The notes under the pieces: generated by a model | Told to the model about the DNA's origin: nothing | What the model saw: only the letters and a program-made list of their open reading frames with translations | Databases searched by the model: none | Translations under genes and position numbers: made by a program | Shown here: in pieces, positions 35,204 through 42,679 of the stretch | How the letters are laid out: each line of letters opens with the position of its first letter | Numbering within the stretch: position 1 is the first letter of the stretch | NCBI RefSeq assembly: GCF_036108815.1 | Contig: NZ_CP107985.1 | Span: 3,534,001 to 3,598,000 of the forward strand | DNA from: Streptomyces sp. NBC_00353 | GTDB lineage: Bacteria; Actinomycetota; Actinomycetes; Streptomycetales; Streptomycetaceae | Direction: 5' to 3' | Length of the DNA: 64,000 nucleotides

Positions 35204-35545
35204 GTGTCCGAAAGCCTCTCTCGTCTGGATCGCCTGCGCATCGTGCGCGAGTGGCAGGCGTACCAGCTCGGCCGAACCGATCGGACCATCGCCGAGCTGG
35301 AAGAACGCGAGGCCGCAGCCGCCCGGGCAGCACGCACCCTGCCGCCACCGGCACCCGACTGGAAACTCTCCCTGCTACGCGCGGGCGGCACGTCCCACGC
35401 CGACGCCGTCCACACAGGCGACTGCGGCATGGGCGGCAAGAGAACCAAACCGATGACCCGGGAGCAGGCCCCGCGTGCGCTCACGGAAGACGGCATCACG
35501 GCCTGCCCCTACTGCCGGCCGGACAGAGAGCTTGGAGTGCTGTGA
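35204..35545 (+). CDS. DUF6233-like mobile-element protein, copy 1
   Basis: A 113-residue protein: helical N-terminus (LRIVREWQAYQLGRTDRTIAELEEREAAAARAARTLPPPAPDW), then GDCGMGGKRTKPMTREQAPRALTEDG and a CPYC-RPDRELGVL end. This matches, from memory, the DUF6233 family found in many copies in Streptomyces. The CxxC plus a nearby Cys/His (DAVHTGDC) may bind zinc. Function unknown. It is nearly identical to the copy at 45736-46077, differing at only a few residues. Confidence 0.72.
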   Translation: MSESLSRLDRLRIVREWQAYQLGRTDRTIAELEEREAAAARAARTLPPPAPDWKLSLLRAGGTSHADAVHTGDCGMGGKRTKPMTREQAPRALTEDGITACPYCRPDRELGVL

Positions 35546-35796
35546 ACCGAAGACCGTCAGAACCTGAGGACACGCTTGAGGACATGAGCGAAGCACCCAT
35601 CGTCATCCACCGCCCAGCCGGAACGGTTGGCCGTCGGGTGACGATCCGCGCCCAAGGCGCCGGACTCGCCCGCAGCGACAACGACGTGATCGAGTTCCTA
35701 CGCCGCGCCGGCCTGCCCGACGCCGGCGACGTCCTGGACGATCCACGATGGGTGCAGTGGCAGGGCGGCCACCCGCACGAGTACGGCGCACCCTAA
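35542..35796 (+). CDS. Small partner of DUF6233 protein, copy 1 (3' end altered)
   Basis: An 84-residue protein beginning at a GTG that overlaps the DUF6233 stop by four bases (GTGA), with GGAG upstream. An internal ATG at 35584 is an alternative. The conserved core is IHRPAGTVGRRVTIRAQGAGLARSDNDVIEFLRRAGLPDAGDVLDDPRWVQWQGG. Copy 2 lacks a 12-bp tandem unit near the 5' end, yet stays in frame. Here identity to copy 2 stops at 35789, where IS-like DNA begins, so the last residue or two are foreign. Confidence 0.65.
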   Translation: MNRRPSEPEDTLEDMSEAPIVIHRPAGTVGRRVTIRAQGAGLARSDNDVIEFLRRAGLPDAGDVLDDPRWVQWQGGHPHEYGAP

Positions 35797-36369
35797 TGAG
35801 TCGTTTCTCTTGGTGAGTGCGGTCGCCGGGCGCCTGCGGCGCGGGCCGCGACGGGAACGGATCGGCGGGATTCCGCGGATGAGCGGGTCCAGTCCCTGGC
35901 TGTCGTGCATGTTGGCGCCGGAGATGCCGAGTGACGGCGGCAGGCTGTTCCGGTCGGTGACCAGGTGGATTTTCGATCCCAACTTTCCACGGTCAGTCGG
36001 ATTCGGCCCCGTCAGAAGCCCCCCTTTGCCGCCCGAACGCTGACAGAGTCGATCGCGCACCGCGACCAGTCCAGCTCACCCCGCACCCCGAGTTCGTCCA
36101 GGACCACGCGGTGGAGCCGAGCCCAGACCCGGTCCGCGCTCCACTTGGCGAACCGCCGGTAGACCGTTTGCCAGGCTGGGCGGCCGAATACTGGCGGGAG
36201 CTGCCTCCACGTACAGCCCGAAGTGGCCACGAAGATGACCGCTGCCAGAACCACACGGTCGCCGGCCCGACGGCGGCCTCCGCGCTGCGGACGCTTCACC
36301 TCCGCGGGCGGCACCACCCGCCGGAACAACACCCTCATCCGGCACCAACCGCTCAACCAGAACCGTCAT
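35790..36369 (-). mobile_element. IS5-family insertion sequence remnant
   Basis: The segment interrupts the end of the DUF6233 partner gene and carries a broken IS5-family transposase on the minus strand. The transposase 3' half (after RRGPRRRRP) is absent, so the copy is internally deleted or truncated. Outer ends are approximate and terminal inverted repeats were not resolved. Confidence 0.6.
35816..36369 (-). pseudogene. Broken IS5-family transposase
   Basis: Homology runs through three frames: TVLVERLVPDE at the start (ATG 36369), a frame change near 36335, then LFRRVVPPAEVKRPQRGGRRRAGDRVVLAAVIFVATSGCTWRQLPPVFG to CAIDSVSVRAAKGG, and a further change at a run of six C (plus strand, 36019-36024) into LLTGPNPTDRGKLGSKIHLVTDRNSLP to IPPIRSRRGPRRRRP. 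The second change lies on a slippery AAAGGGGGG and could be the programmed -1 shift known in some IS5 subgroups; the first is a lesion. The DDE domain is incomplete. Confidence 0.8.
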
Positions 36370-36448
36370 GCACAGCTCAACGAGCGATCAAGCCTCAAGA
36401 AGCGCCCTCTAATCCGGTCGTGCGCCCCTCCGCCGGTCCCTACGGACC

Positions 36449-36616
36449 TCATTGCCGCTTCCCCTCCCGGTTGCCACGCCAGTCGGTGTAAAGGTCAGTG
36501 ACGATGACGGCGACAGGCGCCAAGAACGTGGACTGGGCGTCGTGCAGGGCGAGGATTGTGCCGGCGGTGAGAACCGCCAAGAAGGCAACGAGGTCCTGGG
36601 TCCGATTGCTGCGCAT
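36449..36616 (-). CDS. Small membrane protein, 55 aa
   Basis: ATG 36616 has GGAG seven bases upstream. MRSNRTQDLVAFLAVLTAG starts a hydrophobic stretch through LAPVAVIVTDLY, enough for one or two short helices, with a basic tail RGNREGKRQ. It is divergent from the kinase gene across 139 bp, so the pair may share regulation. No family recognised. Confidence 0.5.
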   Translation of the reverse strand: MRSNRTQDLVAFLAVLTAGTILALHDAQSTFLAPVAVIVTDLYTDWRGNREGKRQ

Positions 36617-36755
36617 CTGAAGTCTCCGTTCACGATCAGTACGACATCTGTGACGATGTGCACCACGCTCGCGAACAGCCGATTGTTGCGCCAGGTTCAA
36701 CGGCGTAGCCGAACAGGCGGCAACACCCACCACAACACGAGGGGGAGAGTAGCTG

Positions 36756-38633
36756 GTGTCGGAAAGTCTGGAGCCGCGGGGAGACCGTCGCACGCTTGAG
36801 GAAGCTGCCCTTGCTGATCAGCTGTGTGCGCTGTTCGACAGCCTTGGCATCTCCTACCGTCGTTATGCGGCTGGTCGCCCGTATGACCACTCCACGGTCT
36901 ACCGCTACCTCAAAGGGGAGCGTCCGCCTACATGGGGCTTCATCCACGACCTCCTGTACGCCGTTGCTGAGGCGCAGGGGACCGTACCGACGGCTGAGGT
37001 AATCGGGCTCTTCCGAAAGCTGCACAACGAGGTGCTGAGGGCCGGGAGCAACCCGCAGCACAAGGTGTTGTTCCTCGAGCAACAGCTAGCCGAAGCCCAC
37101 AGACGGGCTCGCCAGGCCGCGGTCAGAGAGCAATACCTCGCTCAGGCGGTGGAAGAACACCAGAACCGCATCCGGAACCTGGAGATTGGCCACCGCGAAC
37201 TCGAAGCCACAGCAGCCGCAACGGCTTCTGAGACCGAGGACGAGCGAGCCCAGCTCATTGCCGAAATAGAAGAGCTGAAGGCCAAGCTGGCACGGACCCG
37301 CCACCTCCACCAGCAGGCCGAAGAACGCTGCAACCAGTTGGAACGGCAGCTTGCCGAGTCCGAAGCTCAAGCTCAGCTGACATCACCCGCCCTGTCGACT
37401 GCACGTGGCAAGACAGACGACGAGCGGAGGGACGCGGAAGATGTAGCAGCCAGCATCGTCCAGGCTGCCGAGCGGGAGGCCGAGGAGCATCGGACCAAAG
37501 CACAGCAGGAGTTGCGAGAGCTGCAACGCAGGAAACGGGTCCTGGACGAAGAGTTGTCCCGGAACCTACCGCGCCCTGGTGCACCGCTGCCTCCACGCCT
37601 GCTGATGTCGGCCGAGGCGGGCTTCCCCTCAGCGTCAGCTGGCAACGGGCCCGACGGGAGTTCCGACGACTGGGTCGGCGTGCTGGTCGCAGGCAGGTAC
37701 CGGCTGGAACGCGAACTCGGGCGCGGTGGGATGGGACGTGTGTGGGAGGCGTTGGACACTACAACGGACCGGACAGTGGCCTTGAAAGGGCTGCGGGATG
37801 TTCCGGACTCCGATGAGCGGGACGAGTGGGTGCGACGGGCACGACGTGAAGCGCAAGCACTCAGCCGGGTCAAACACCAACACGTCGTCGGGTTCCACAA
37901 TGTGGTCGAGGAGAGCGGCCAGGTGTGGATCGCGATGGAGCGGTTCGCACCACGCACGCTGGGCGATGTGCTGCGGGAGCAGGGACCGCTGACGGTGATG
38001 CATGCGACAGACATCGGGCTCCAGGTTCTCCGTGCGCTGAGGGCGGTGCATGGGGCTGAAGTCCTTCACCGCGACGTGAAGCCGGACAACATCCTGTTTC
38101 ACGCTGACGGAAGTGCACTGTTGATGGACTTCGGGATCGCCACGTACAGGGGAGCTCCCCGAGTCACTCAGGTCGGCCAGGTCATCGGCGCGCTGGAGTA
38201 CCTGGCGCCGGAGCTCGTCAGCGTGGATCCAGAGGATCGGCGCCCGGCCTCGGCGGCCTCTGACCTGTGGTCCCTGGGAGTGACGCTTTACGAGATGGTG
38301 GAGGGCAGACGGCCCTTTGAGGGAGTGAATGACTACGAAATCCTGCTGGCTTTGCGGGAGTCGCAGATTCCACCCATGCAGTTCGCTGGTCGCCTCGCCG
38401 CGCCGATCAGGGCTCTGCTCCACAGAGACCCAACTCGGCGTCCGAACGCCGATGCAGCGGAGAGGCTGCTGGAACTCTCTCGCTACACGAGTACCCCTCC
38501 TCGCGGTCTACTGCTAGACGAGATTGATCGAGGGCCGAACGAGTCCTCACGGCCGCCGCAGCAGAGAGACTCCACTGGATCCAGCGGACTCCTTCACTGG
38601 TGGTCGCGCTTCCGACGCCGCTCCAGCCAGTAG
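36756..38633 (+). CDS. HTH / coiled-coil / Ser-Thr protein kinase fusion
   Basis: A 625-residue cytosolic protein; GTG 36756 has GGGGGAG upstream. Residues 20-85 look like a helix-turn-helix (LCALFDSLGISYRRYAAGRPYDHSTVYRYLKGERPPTW). Residues about 95-265 are a long charged coiled coil. The kinase domain (about 305-575) has a glycine loop GRGGMGRVWE, catalytic Lys344 in VALK, HRD at 438-440, DFG at 458-460 and an APE-like APEL, so it should be active. No transmembrane or PASTA region, unlike PknB-type kinases. The N-terminal HTH-coiled-coil part is shared by other actinobacterial multidomain proteins; a sensory or conflict role is inference. Confidence 0.85.
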   Translation: MSESLEPRGDRRTLEEAALADQLCALFDSLGISYRRYAAGRPYDHSTVYRYLKGERPPTWGFIHDLLYAVAEAQGTVPTAEVIGLFRKLHNEVLRAGSNPQHKVLFLEQQLAEAHRRARQAAVREQYLAQAVEEHQNRIRNLEIGHRELEATAAATASETEDERAQLIAEIEELKAKLARTRHLHQQAEERCNQLERQLAESEAQAQLTSPALSTARGKTDDERRDAEDVAASIVQAAEREAEEHRTKAQQELRELQRRKRVLDEELSRNLPRPGAPLPPRLLMSAEAGFPSASAGNGPDGSSDDWVGVLVAGRYRLERELGRGGMGRVWEALDTTTDRTVALKGLRDVPDSDERDEWVRRARREAQALSRVKHQHVVGFHNVVEESGQVWIAMERFAPRTLGDVLREQGPLTVMHATDIGLQVLRALRAVHGAEVLHRDVKPDNILFHADGSALLMDFGIATYRGAPRVTQVGQVIGALEYLAPELVSVDPEDRRPASAASDLWSLGVTLYEMVEGRRPFEGVNDYEILLALRESQIPPMQFAGRLAAPIRALLHRDPTRRPNADAAERLLELSRYTSTPPRGLLLDEIDRGPNESSRPPQQRDSTGSSGLLHWWSRFRRRSSQ

Positions 38634-38695
38634 GCCCGACCCCTTGGACGCAAGCCGCCTCGTCGCCCTGCCAAGCAGATTCCGTCTTACGGGGG

Positions 38696-38800
38696 TCACG
38701 TTCTGAGGGCTGCACAGTCGCCGGCCCGGCGATGGCCCCTGCCCTGCGGACGCACCACCACCGTCTCCGGCACCACCCGCCGAGACAGGCCGGCAGGCTC
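38696..38800 (-). mobile_element. Second IS5-family fragment
   Basis: On the minus strand, LSRRVVPETVVVRPQGRGHRRAGD parallels LFRRVVPPAEVKRPQRGGRRRAGD of the transposase remnant at 35,816-36,369, and the DNA is visibly related. Only about 100 bp of the transposase 5' region survives. It fills the gap between the kinase gene and the next gene. Confidence 0.55.
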
Positions 38801-38842
38801 GCGGGAGTATCCGCTTGTTGGTACCCGACGGCGAGGAGCCTG

Positions 38843-39265
38843 GTGATCACTCAAGGGGTAAAGGTCACGGCGCGATGCGACGACTGCGGTGGCGTGCTGA
38901 TACTCGACGTTGGCCAATACATCGACCATGGCCAGCTGTGGTGGGGCACCGAAGGCGCATGCACCGCCTGTCCCAATGGGTGGTGCGAGCAAGACACGGG
39001 CGGAGCGACTCCTGAAGACATCAGGAATGCCCTGCTGGTAGAGCATGGGCCTGCACAGCTTCGCCTCGCGGACGACGAGTCGAGCCTCGTCCCCGTCTTG
39101 CGAGTCCTGCGCGAGATACTCCGCCTGCCCCTGAGTCAGGCACGTGTGATGGCCAGCGCGCTCCAAGAGACTGGCCTGGTTGGCACGCTGGTCGAGATGG
39201 AGCTCATTGCCGACGGGCTGCAACGCCGATCAGTCGCTACAACAATCGAGACATTGGCCGACTGA
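38843..39265 (+). CDS. Unknown protein with zinc-ribbon-like cysteines
   Basis: A 140-residue protein; GTG 38843 follows GAGGAG. The N-terminal half has CDDC and CTACPNGWC motifs in a region rich in Trp and Gly, suggesting a zinc ribbon. The second half (LRVLREILRLPLSQARVMASALQETGLVGTLVEMELIADGLQRR) resembles the L7/L12 C-terminal-like helix-sheet segment seen in some Streptomyces hypotheticals. Lies just downstream of the kinase gene on the same strand, with the IS fragment between. Function not known. Confidence 0.65.
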   Translation: MITQGVKVTARCDDCGGVLILDVGQYIDHGQLWWGTEGACTACPNGWCEQDTGGATPEDIRNALLVEHGPAQLRLADDESSLVPVLRVLREILRLPLSQARVMASALQETGLVGTLVEMELIADGLQRRSVATTIETLAD

Positions 39266-39325
39266 ACCTGTCACGCATCCAGAATGGGCTTGACACCGGT
39301 GAGCCAGTGCTCAAGATCTGTTGAT

Positions 39326-39556
39326 CTAAGGCTGCTCGTGACGCTCTTGCCGCTGGGCGTCCCGTTGCTGCACCTCATCCAAGCGCGCGAACAGCCTCTT
39401 CCACTCCCTCGCCGCAGCAGCCTTCCGCTGCGCCTGGTCGGGTTTCGTCTCCCGAGGCTTGCGGCCCTTCTTGTCTTTAGGGCCACCGTGATCGCCGCTA
39501 GTTAGCTGGACGCGTTTCGCGGTGCCGTCGCGTCGCTGTCGGTCTCCCCTGGCCAT
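39326..39556 (-). CDS. Small basic protein, doubtful
   Basis: A 76-residue reading frame rich in Lys, Arg, Gln and Asp (KDKKGRKPRETKPDQAQRKAAAAREWKRLFARLDEVQQRDAQRQ). The composition looks like a real charged helical protein rather than random high-GC translation, but there is no ribosome site before ATG 39556 and no family recognised. Confidence 0.35.
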   Translation of the reverse strand: MARGDRQRRDGTAKRVQLTSGDHGGPKDKKGRKPRETKPDQAQRKAAAAREWKRLFARLDEVQQRDAQRQERHEQP

Positions 39557-39951
39557 ACGCGAACGGTACGCGCCGGGAACGGAGGTGAGGCGAGACGATG
39601 CATAGGGAGCAGTCTGCGTCGACGTCGAAGCTAGGCAGCCGCAACGTGGATGATCGTCTGGCCCGTAGCTCTGGAAGGTTCAGTCAGCGAGTCATTCTGG
39701 GCGCTACGAGACCGCGGGCCGGCCACACGCGCTCTTTGGATGACTCGCTCCAACAAGGCTCCGCACGTGCGTGATTGACAGCCATCGGGCTACCACGCGC
39801 ATGGATGGGCACTGTCAGTGGCGCGATCTATTGTCGGCCCATGACGCCCAACCCTCGCGCGGTGGAGCCTGGAGACGCTAGCGCGCCGTGCTGCACCCTC
39901 AACGGGATCACATCGCGAGCTTCGTCAGGCTGCAGACAGAGGCGACCAACC
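39557..39951. other. Non-coding stretch, no feature seen
   Basis: About 400 bp between the basic reading frame and the integrase remnant. GC content is visibly lower than in flanking genes, reading frames are short, and no repeat, RNA or recognisable gene fragment was found. Confidence 0.4.
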
Positions 39952-40089
39952 GGGGCATCATGGTTCACCCTGAGGGTGTACACGCACCTCATGCCGAGCA
40001 GTGAAGGCCGTACGCGGAAGGCCGTGAACAGGCTCTACGAGAGCGCCAGCAAGAACGATGACAACCCAGGTACGGCCCAAGCCGCGTAG
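39952..40089 (+). pseudogene. Tyrosine recombinase (integrase) C-terminal remnant
   Basis: The frame reads GASWFTLRVYTHLMPSSEGRTRKAVNRLYESASK before the stop. VYTHLMPSSE-RTRKAV is the usual C-terminus of actinophage/AICE-type tyrosine integrases, with the active-site Tyr in VYTH. Nothing upstream supplies the Arg-His-Arg part, so the gene is a short relic. It is probably what is left of the enzyme that inserted an element at rlmN. Confidence 0.65.
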
Positions 40090-40177
40090 AACTCAGGCGC
40101 GGTAGCGGGACAGCGTTGCGGCCAGGCCCACGGCCTCCGACGCGGAAATCCGGTGTGAGCGACAACTGACACCGGCA

Positions 40178-40576
40178 TCAATCCGCAGAGTCATCGAATA
40201 GCGCGGCTTCCATGGCAAGCAAATCCCGGTGACCGAGCTGCGGAACGGTCCAGTCTCGGCTCTGCGCGTGGGCGATGAAAGCAGGGTCGAGCGCGACATG
40301 GTGGTGTTCGACGTAGTAGGCGAGGTCGGAATACCACAGCCACTGCCCGTCGGTCAGCAGCGAGAGCCCACCGATGATGGCCCGGTCAGCGCTGAGGACA
40401 TCGTGCGTGAGACCAGCCGTGGCAGCCAGGACCGCACCGCTGCGGAGATACCGGATCAGCTCACGGGCATGCGGTGGCTCCTCGATGCCCACAGCAGCCC
40501 GGAGCGACGGACTGTCCGCCCTGCCGTGCTCAAGCTCTCTGAAGTCACCGACCATAGGGAACTCTTCATCACTCAC
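40178..40576 (-). CDS. Unknown protein, possible second gene of a small operon
   Basis: A 132-residue protein from GTG 40576: DFRELEHGRADSPSLRAAVG, PHARELIRYLRSGAVLAATAGLTHDVLS, then GLSLLTDGQWLWYSDLAYYVEHHHVALDPAFIAHAQSRDW and an acidic end. The DGxWxWxxDLxYYVExxxVxLPxxF pattern is familiar from actinobacterial proteins of unknown role. The same frame stays open to a GTG at 40810, so a 210-residue version is possible; the intervening Arg/Cys-rich part looks non-conserved. Confidence 0.6.
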   Translation of the reverse strand: MSDEEFPMVGDFRELEHGRADSPSLRAAVGIEEPPHARELIRYLRSGAVLAATAGLTHDVLSADRAIIGGLSLLTDGQWLWYSDLAYYVEHHHVALDPAFIAHAQSRDWTVPQLGHRDLLAMEAALFDDSAD

Positions 40577-40810
40577 CCGCCGAGAATAGGGGACCCTGTG
40601 GAGCCTGACCCACAGAGATCTCGAACGCGGTCTGACAGCGCCGCACCCAGACCCTCTACCGAAACACCGCTGGCAGAGGGCTTCATGGGTCAGCACGACC
40701 TGGTTTCCGGCCTTGATGGCATGCGCGATGGCCGAGCCAAGTTCCGGTGGAGGAGTCGTCAACTTGACGCGGAATTCCTTCTCCTGCACGGATTCGGGCT
40801 GAGTCTGCAC
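40577..40810 (-). other. Upstream reading frame, weakly antitoxin-like
   Basis: The open frame before the 132-residue gene begins GTG 40810 with GGGAG ten bases upstream. Its first 41 residues (VKLTTPPPELGSAIAHAIKAGNQVVLTH) vaguely recall Phd/YefM antitoxins, which end this region with VVLTxHGKPVA; here the following residues do not fit, as if a frameshift has occurred. It may be an N-terminal part of the downstream protein or a decayed antitoxin. Confidence 0.3.
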
Positions 40811-40816
40811 AATGAG

Positions 40817-40852
40817 TACGCTCCCTGCTATAGAGCTGATGCAGGGAGCGTA
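40817..40852 (-). promoter_or_regulatory. Palindromic operator-like repeat
   Basis: Perfect 12-bp inverted repeat TACGCTCCCTGC (40817-40828) and its complement (40841-40852) around a 12-nt AT-rich centre containing TATAG. It lies six bases upstream of the GTG at 40810 and includes that gene's probable ribosome site. Position and AT-rich centre favour an operator over a terminator. Confidence 0.5.
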
Positions 40853-40886
40853 AGCGTCACCAATTGCGGCGGGATAAGTGCGGCAG

Positions 40887-41147
40887 TTACTCGATTCCGT
40901 CAGTATTCAGCCTGTGCAGTCTGGTCCGCAGGAAGTTTCGGGCCTGCTCGATGGTGGCCACCTGACCCTTGTGGCTGTAGCGGCTGTCCGCCCAGGACGT
41001 TTTGCCGGACGCGTCGTAGTACAGCTGACCGTCCGCGATCCGGTACCGGCGGGTTTCGGAGAAGTTCTTCTGGCTGGTGCTCGTCGTGTCCTCGAACCCG
41101 TCGTTTTGGTCCAGCAACTGCTGGACCACCGCCACCGTAAGACGCAT
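40887..41147 (-). CDS. Unknown 86-aa protein
   Basis: ATG 41147 has GGAG six bases upstream. The sequence (MRLTVAVVQQLLDQNDGFEDTTSTSQKNFSETRRYRIADGQLYYDASGKTSWADSRY) is balanced in composition, with unusual Asn/Gln/Thr content for a Streptomyces core gene, suggesting foreign origin. RRYRIADGQLYYDASGKTSWADS looks like a compact beta-hairpin domain. No family recognised. Confidence 0.6.
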   Translation of the reverse strand: MRLTVAVVQQLLDQNDGFEDTTSTSQKNFSETRRYRIADGQLYYDASGKTSWADSRYSHKGQVATIEQARNFLRTRLHRLNTDGIE

Positions 41148-41292
41148 CCCCAACTCCTTCACTGAGTCTGTGCCCCTTGGGCACCCGTGGAGACAGCGTA
41201 GTCACGCTGGGTGCTTCGCGAGCCCTCAACTGCGGTGACTGGTCAGGGTGATTGGGGGACATAGGCCCTTTGCCGGATCTAAGCTCCCACAC

Positions 41293-41838
41293 ATGTCCTT
41301 CACAAATCCTCCACCGCCGCCGCCCTCGTACCCTCCTACGCCTCCACCGCCTCCGGAGCCGCCCAAGGGCCCCGGACTCCGCAAGCTGGCCATCGCCGCG
41401 ATCGTGGTCGCCGTCCTCGCAGCGGGCGGGGTCGGCTTCGCCATCACGCACCAGTCCGACGGGGGAAACGACTCCTCCGAGGACAACGCGGACGGCTCCG
41501 GCGTCCCCGCAAACCAGCCGGACCTGCTGGGGACCTGCATCGCGAGCTGGAACAAGAACAACATGAACAAGGCGGGCGTCGGATCCGTGCAAACCGCAGC
41601 GCAGACATCCGCCAAGCCCACGGCCTACGTCCATGTCGGGGCCAATGAGATGTTCCCGGACCGGTGCATGATCACTGTGGCCAACCCCTCCACGATGATC
41701 GCCGAGCAATTCGTGCAGGACGGCGGGAGCGGGTGGGGAGTCGCGCCCGCGTGGTACGGGTCCGCCAGCCAGCTAGACGAGTCGGTGATCGACTGGAACG
41801 CGAGCATGGCCCAGGACGGGACGATCACCGTCAGCTAG
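41293..41838 (+). CDS. Pro-rich single-span membrane protein
   Basis: A 181-residue protein from ATG 41293. A poly-Pro cytoplasmic head (FTNPPPPPPSYPPTPPPPPEPPKGPG), one helix (LAIAAIVVAVLAAGGVGFAIT), then an acidic linker and an extracellular domain with two cysteines (LLGTCIASWNKNN, PDRCMITVANPSTMIAEQFVQ). The layout is common in Streptomyces but the function is unknown. It is convergent with the resolvase relic and overlaps its end by 8 bp. Confidence 0.7.
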   Translation: MSFTNPPPPPPSYPPTPPPPPEPPKGPGLRKLAIAAIVVAVLAAGGVGFAITHQSDGGNDSSEDNADGSGVPANQPDLLGTCIASWNKNNMNKAGVGSVQTAAQTSAKPTAYVHVGANEMFPDRCMITVANPSTMIAEQFVQDGGSGWGVAPAWYGSASQLDESVIDWNASMAQDGTITVS

Positions 41839-42349
41839 CAGCACGGGCGGGGCGAGGAGACTTCTTTGTCCCGCGCACCGTGTCGAGCACCTCCTGCTGG
41901 AACTTCAGCTCGGGCGGCTCGACCTGCAGCTCCGGGTCCAGGTGGGCCGCGATCCGGGCGAGGGTGTAGGCGTCAGCCACGTCGTGGTTCGGCGCCTCGA
42001 ACTTCCAGCGCATGTACACCGCGAGCATCATCTTGTCCTTGTCGGCCCGGCCAGAGCCGGTGACGAACTTCTTGACAGACGGCGGGGCGACCGCGTGCAG
42101 CAGCCTCGGGTGCCATGTCTGCACGAGCGCCAGGCGCATGACGCCGCCCAGCTCGCCCAGCTCCTCACGCTTGAACTTCGCGCCGTAGGCGTACCCCTCG
42201 AAGCAGACGGCCCCGACGGTGCCGGCCAGGCGCCGGGCGCCGGCGCCGGCCGCGTCGGGGGAGAAGTCGAACCGCTGGACGTCCGTGTCGCCGGTGGCTG
42301 GGGTGTAGGCGACGGCGCAGCCGCTGTAGGACGGGGTCCCCGGAGTAAT
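41831..42349 (-). pseudogene. Defective phage RuvC-like resolvase
   Basis: Recognisable RuvC-like parts are VCFEGYAYGAKFKREELGELGGVMRLAL (second acidic residue), PPSVKKFVTGSGRADKDKM, and NHDVADAYTLARIA with the C-terminal Asp pair. The first strand, expected to carry catalytic Asp in a G-I/L-D pattern, reads SAITPGTPSYSGCAV with Thr at that place, and the region before VCFEGYAYG is short by roughly 15 residues. No start codon is convincing. This is a truncated, probably inactive phage-derived Holliday junction nuclease. Confidence 0.65.
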
Positions 42350-42489
42350 CGCCGAAAAAACAACGGATATCCCTGACCAGCAGTGATGCTGCCCGCGCCG
42401 TACGGGCATCGGCCGCCGCTCTGGACAAGGCCCTGGACTCCGGGCCTGCGCTGAAGGTGCCCGCCGATCTGCTTGACGCGACCGGCTGA
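42350..42489 (+). pseudogene. C-terminal fragment of an unidentified gene
   Basis: An open frame with good codon bias reads RISLTSSDAARAVRASAAALDKALDSGPALKVPADLLDATG and stops at TGA 42487-42489. It has no start and abuts the headless resolvase relic, so a recombination junction lies near 42350. Parent protein not identified. Confidence 0.4.
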
Positions 42490-42679
42490 GCGTCCGGTGC
42501 TCGGGCCCTCGGTCTGGCCGCGTTCGACTGGGGTGCGCCCGACGATGGGCAACGGCGAAAACCGGCCCGGCATTTGGTACGCGGTGATGTCGCCGTTTGC
42601 CTGACCGTGCCCCGCCAGGGCTTCTACGGTGTGGCGCACGGTGCCCACGAGGTGTGGGCGGTTGCGGTGGAGGTCCCGG

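Noticed and set aside
35187..35210. LexA/SOS box in TCGAATATGTGTCCGAA
   Set aside because: It resembles the actinobacterial CGAAC-N4-GTTCG box only weakly; half-sites mismatch at key positions.
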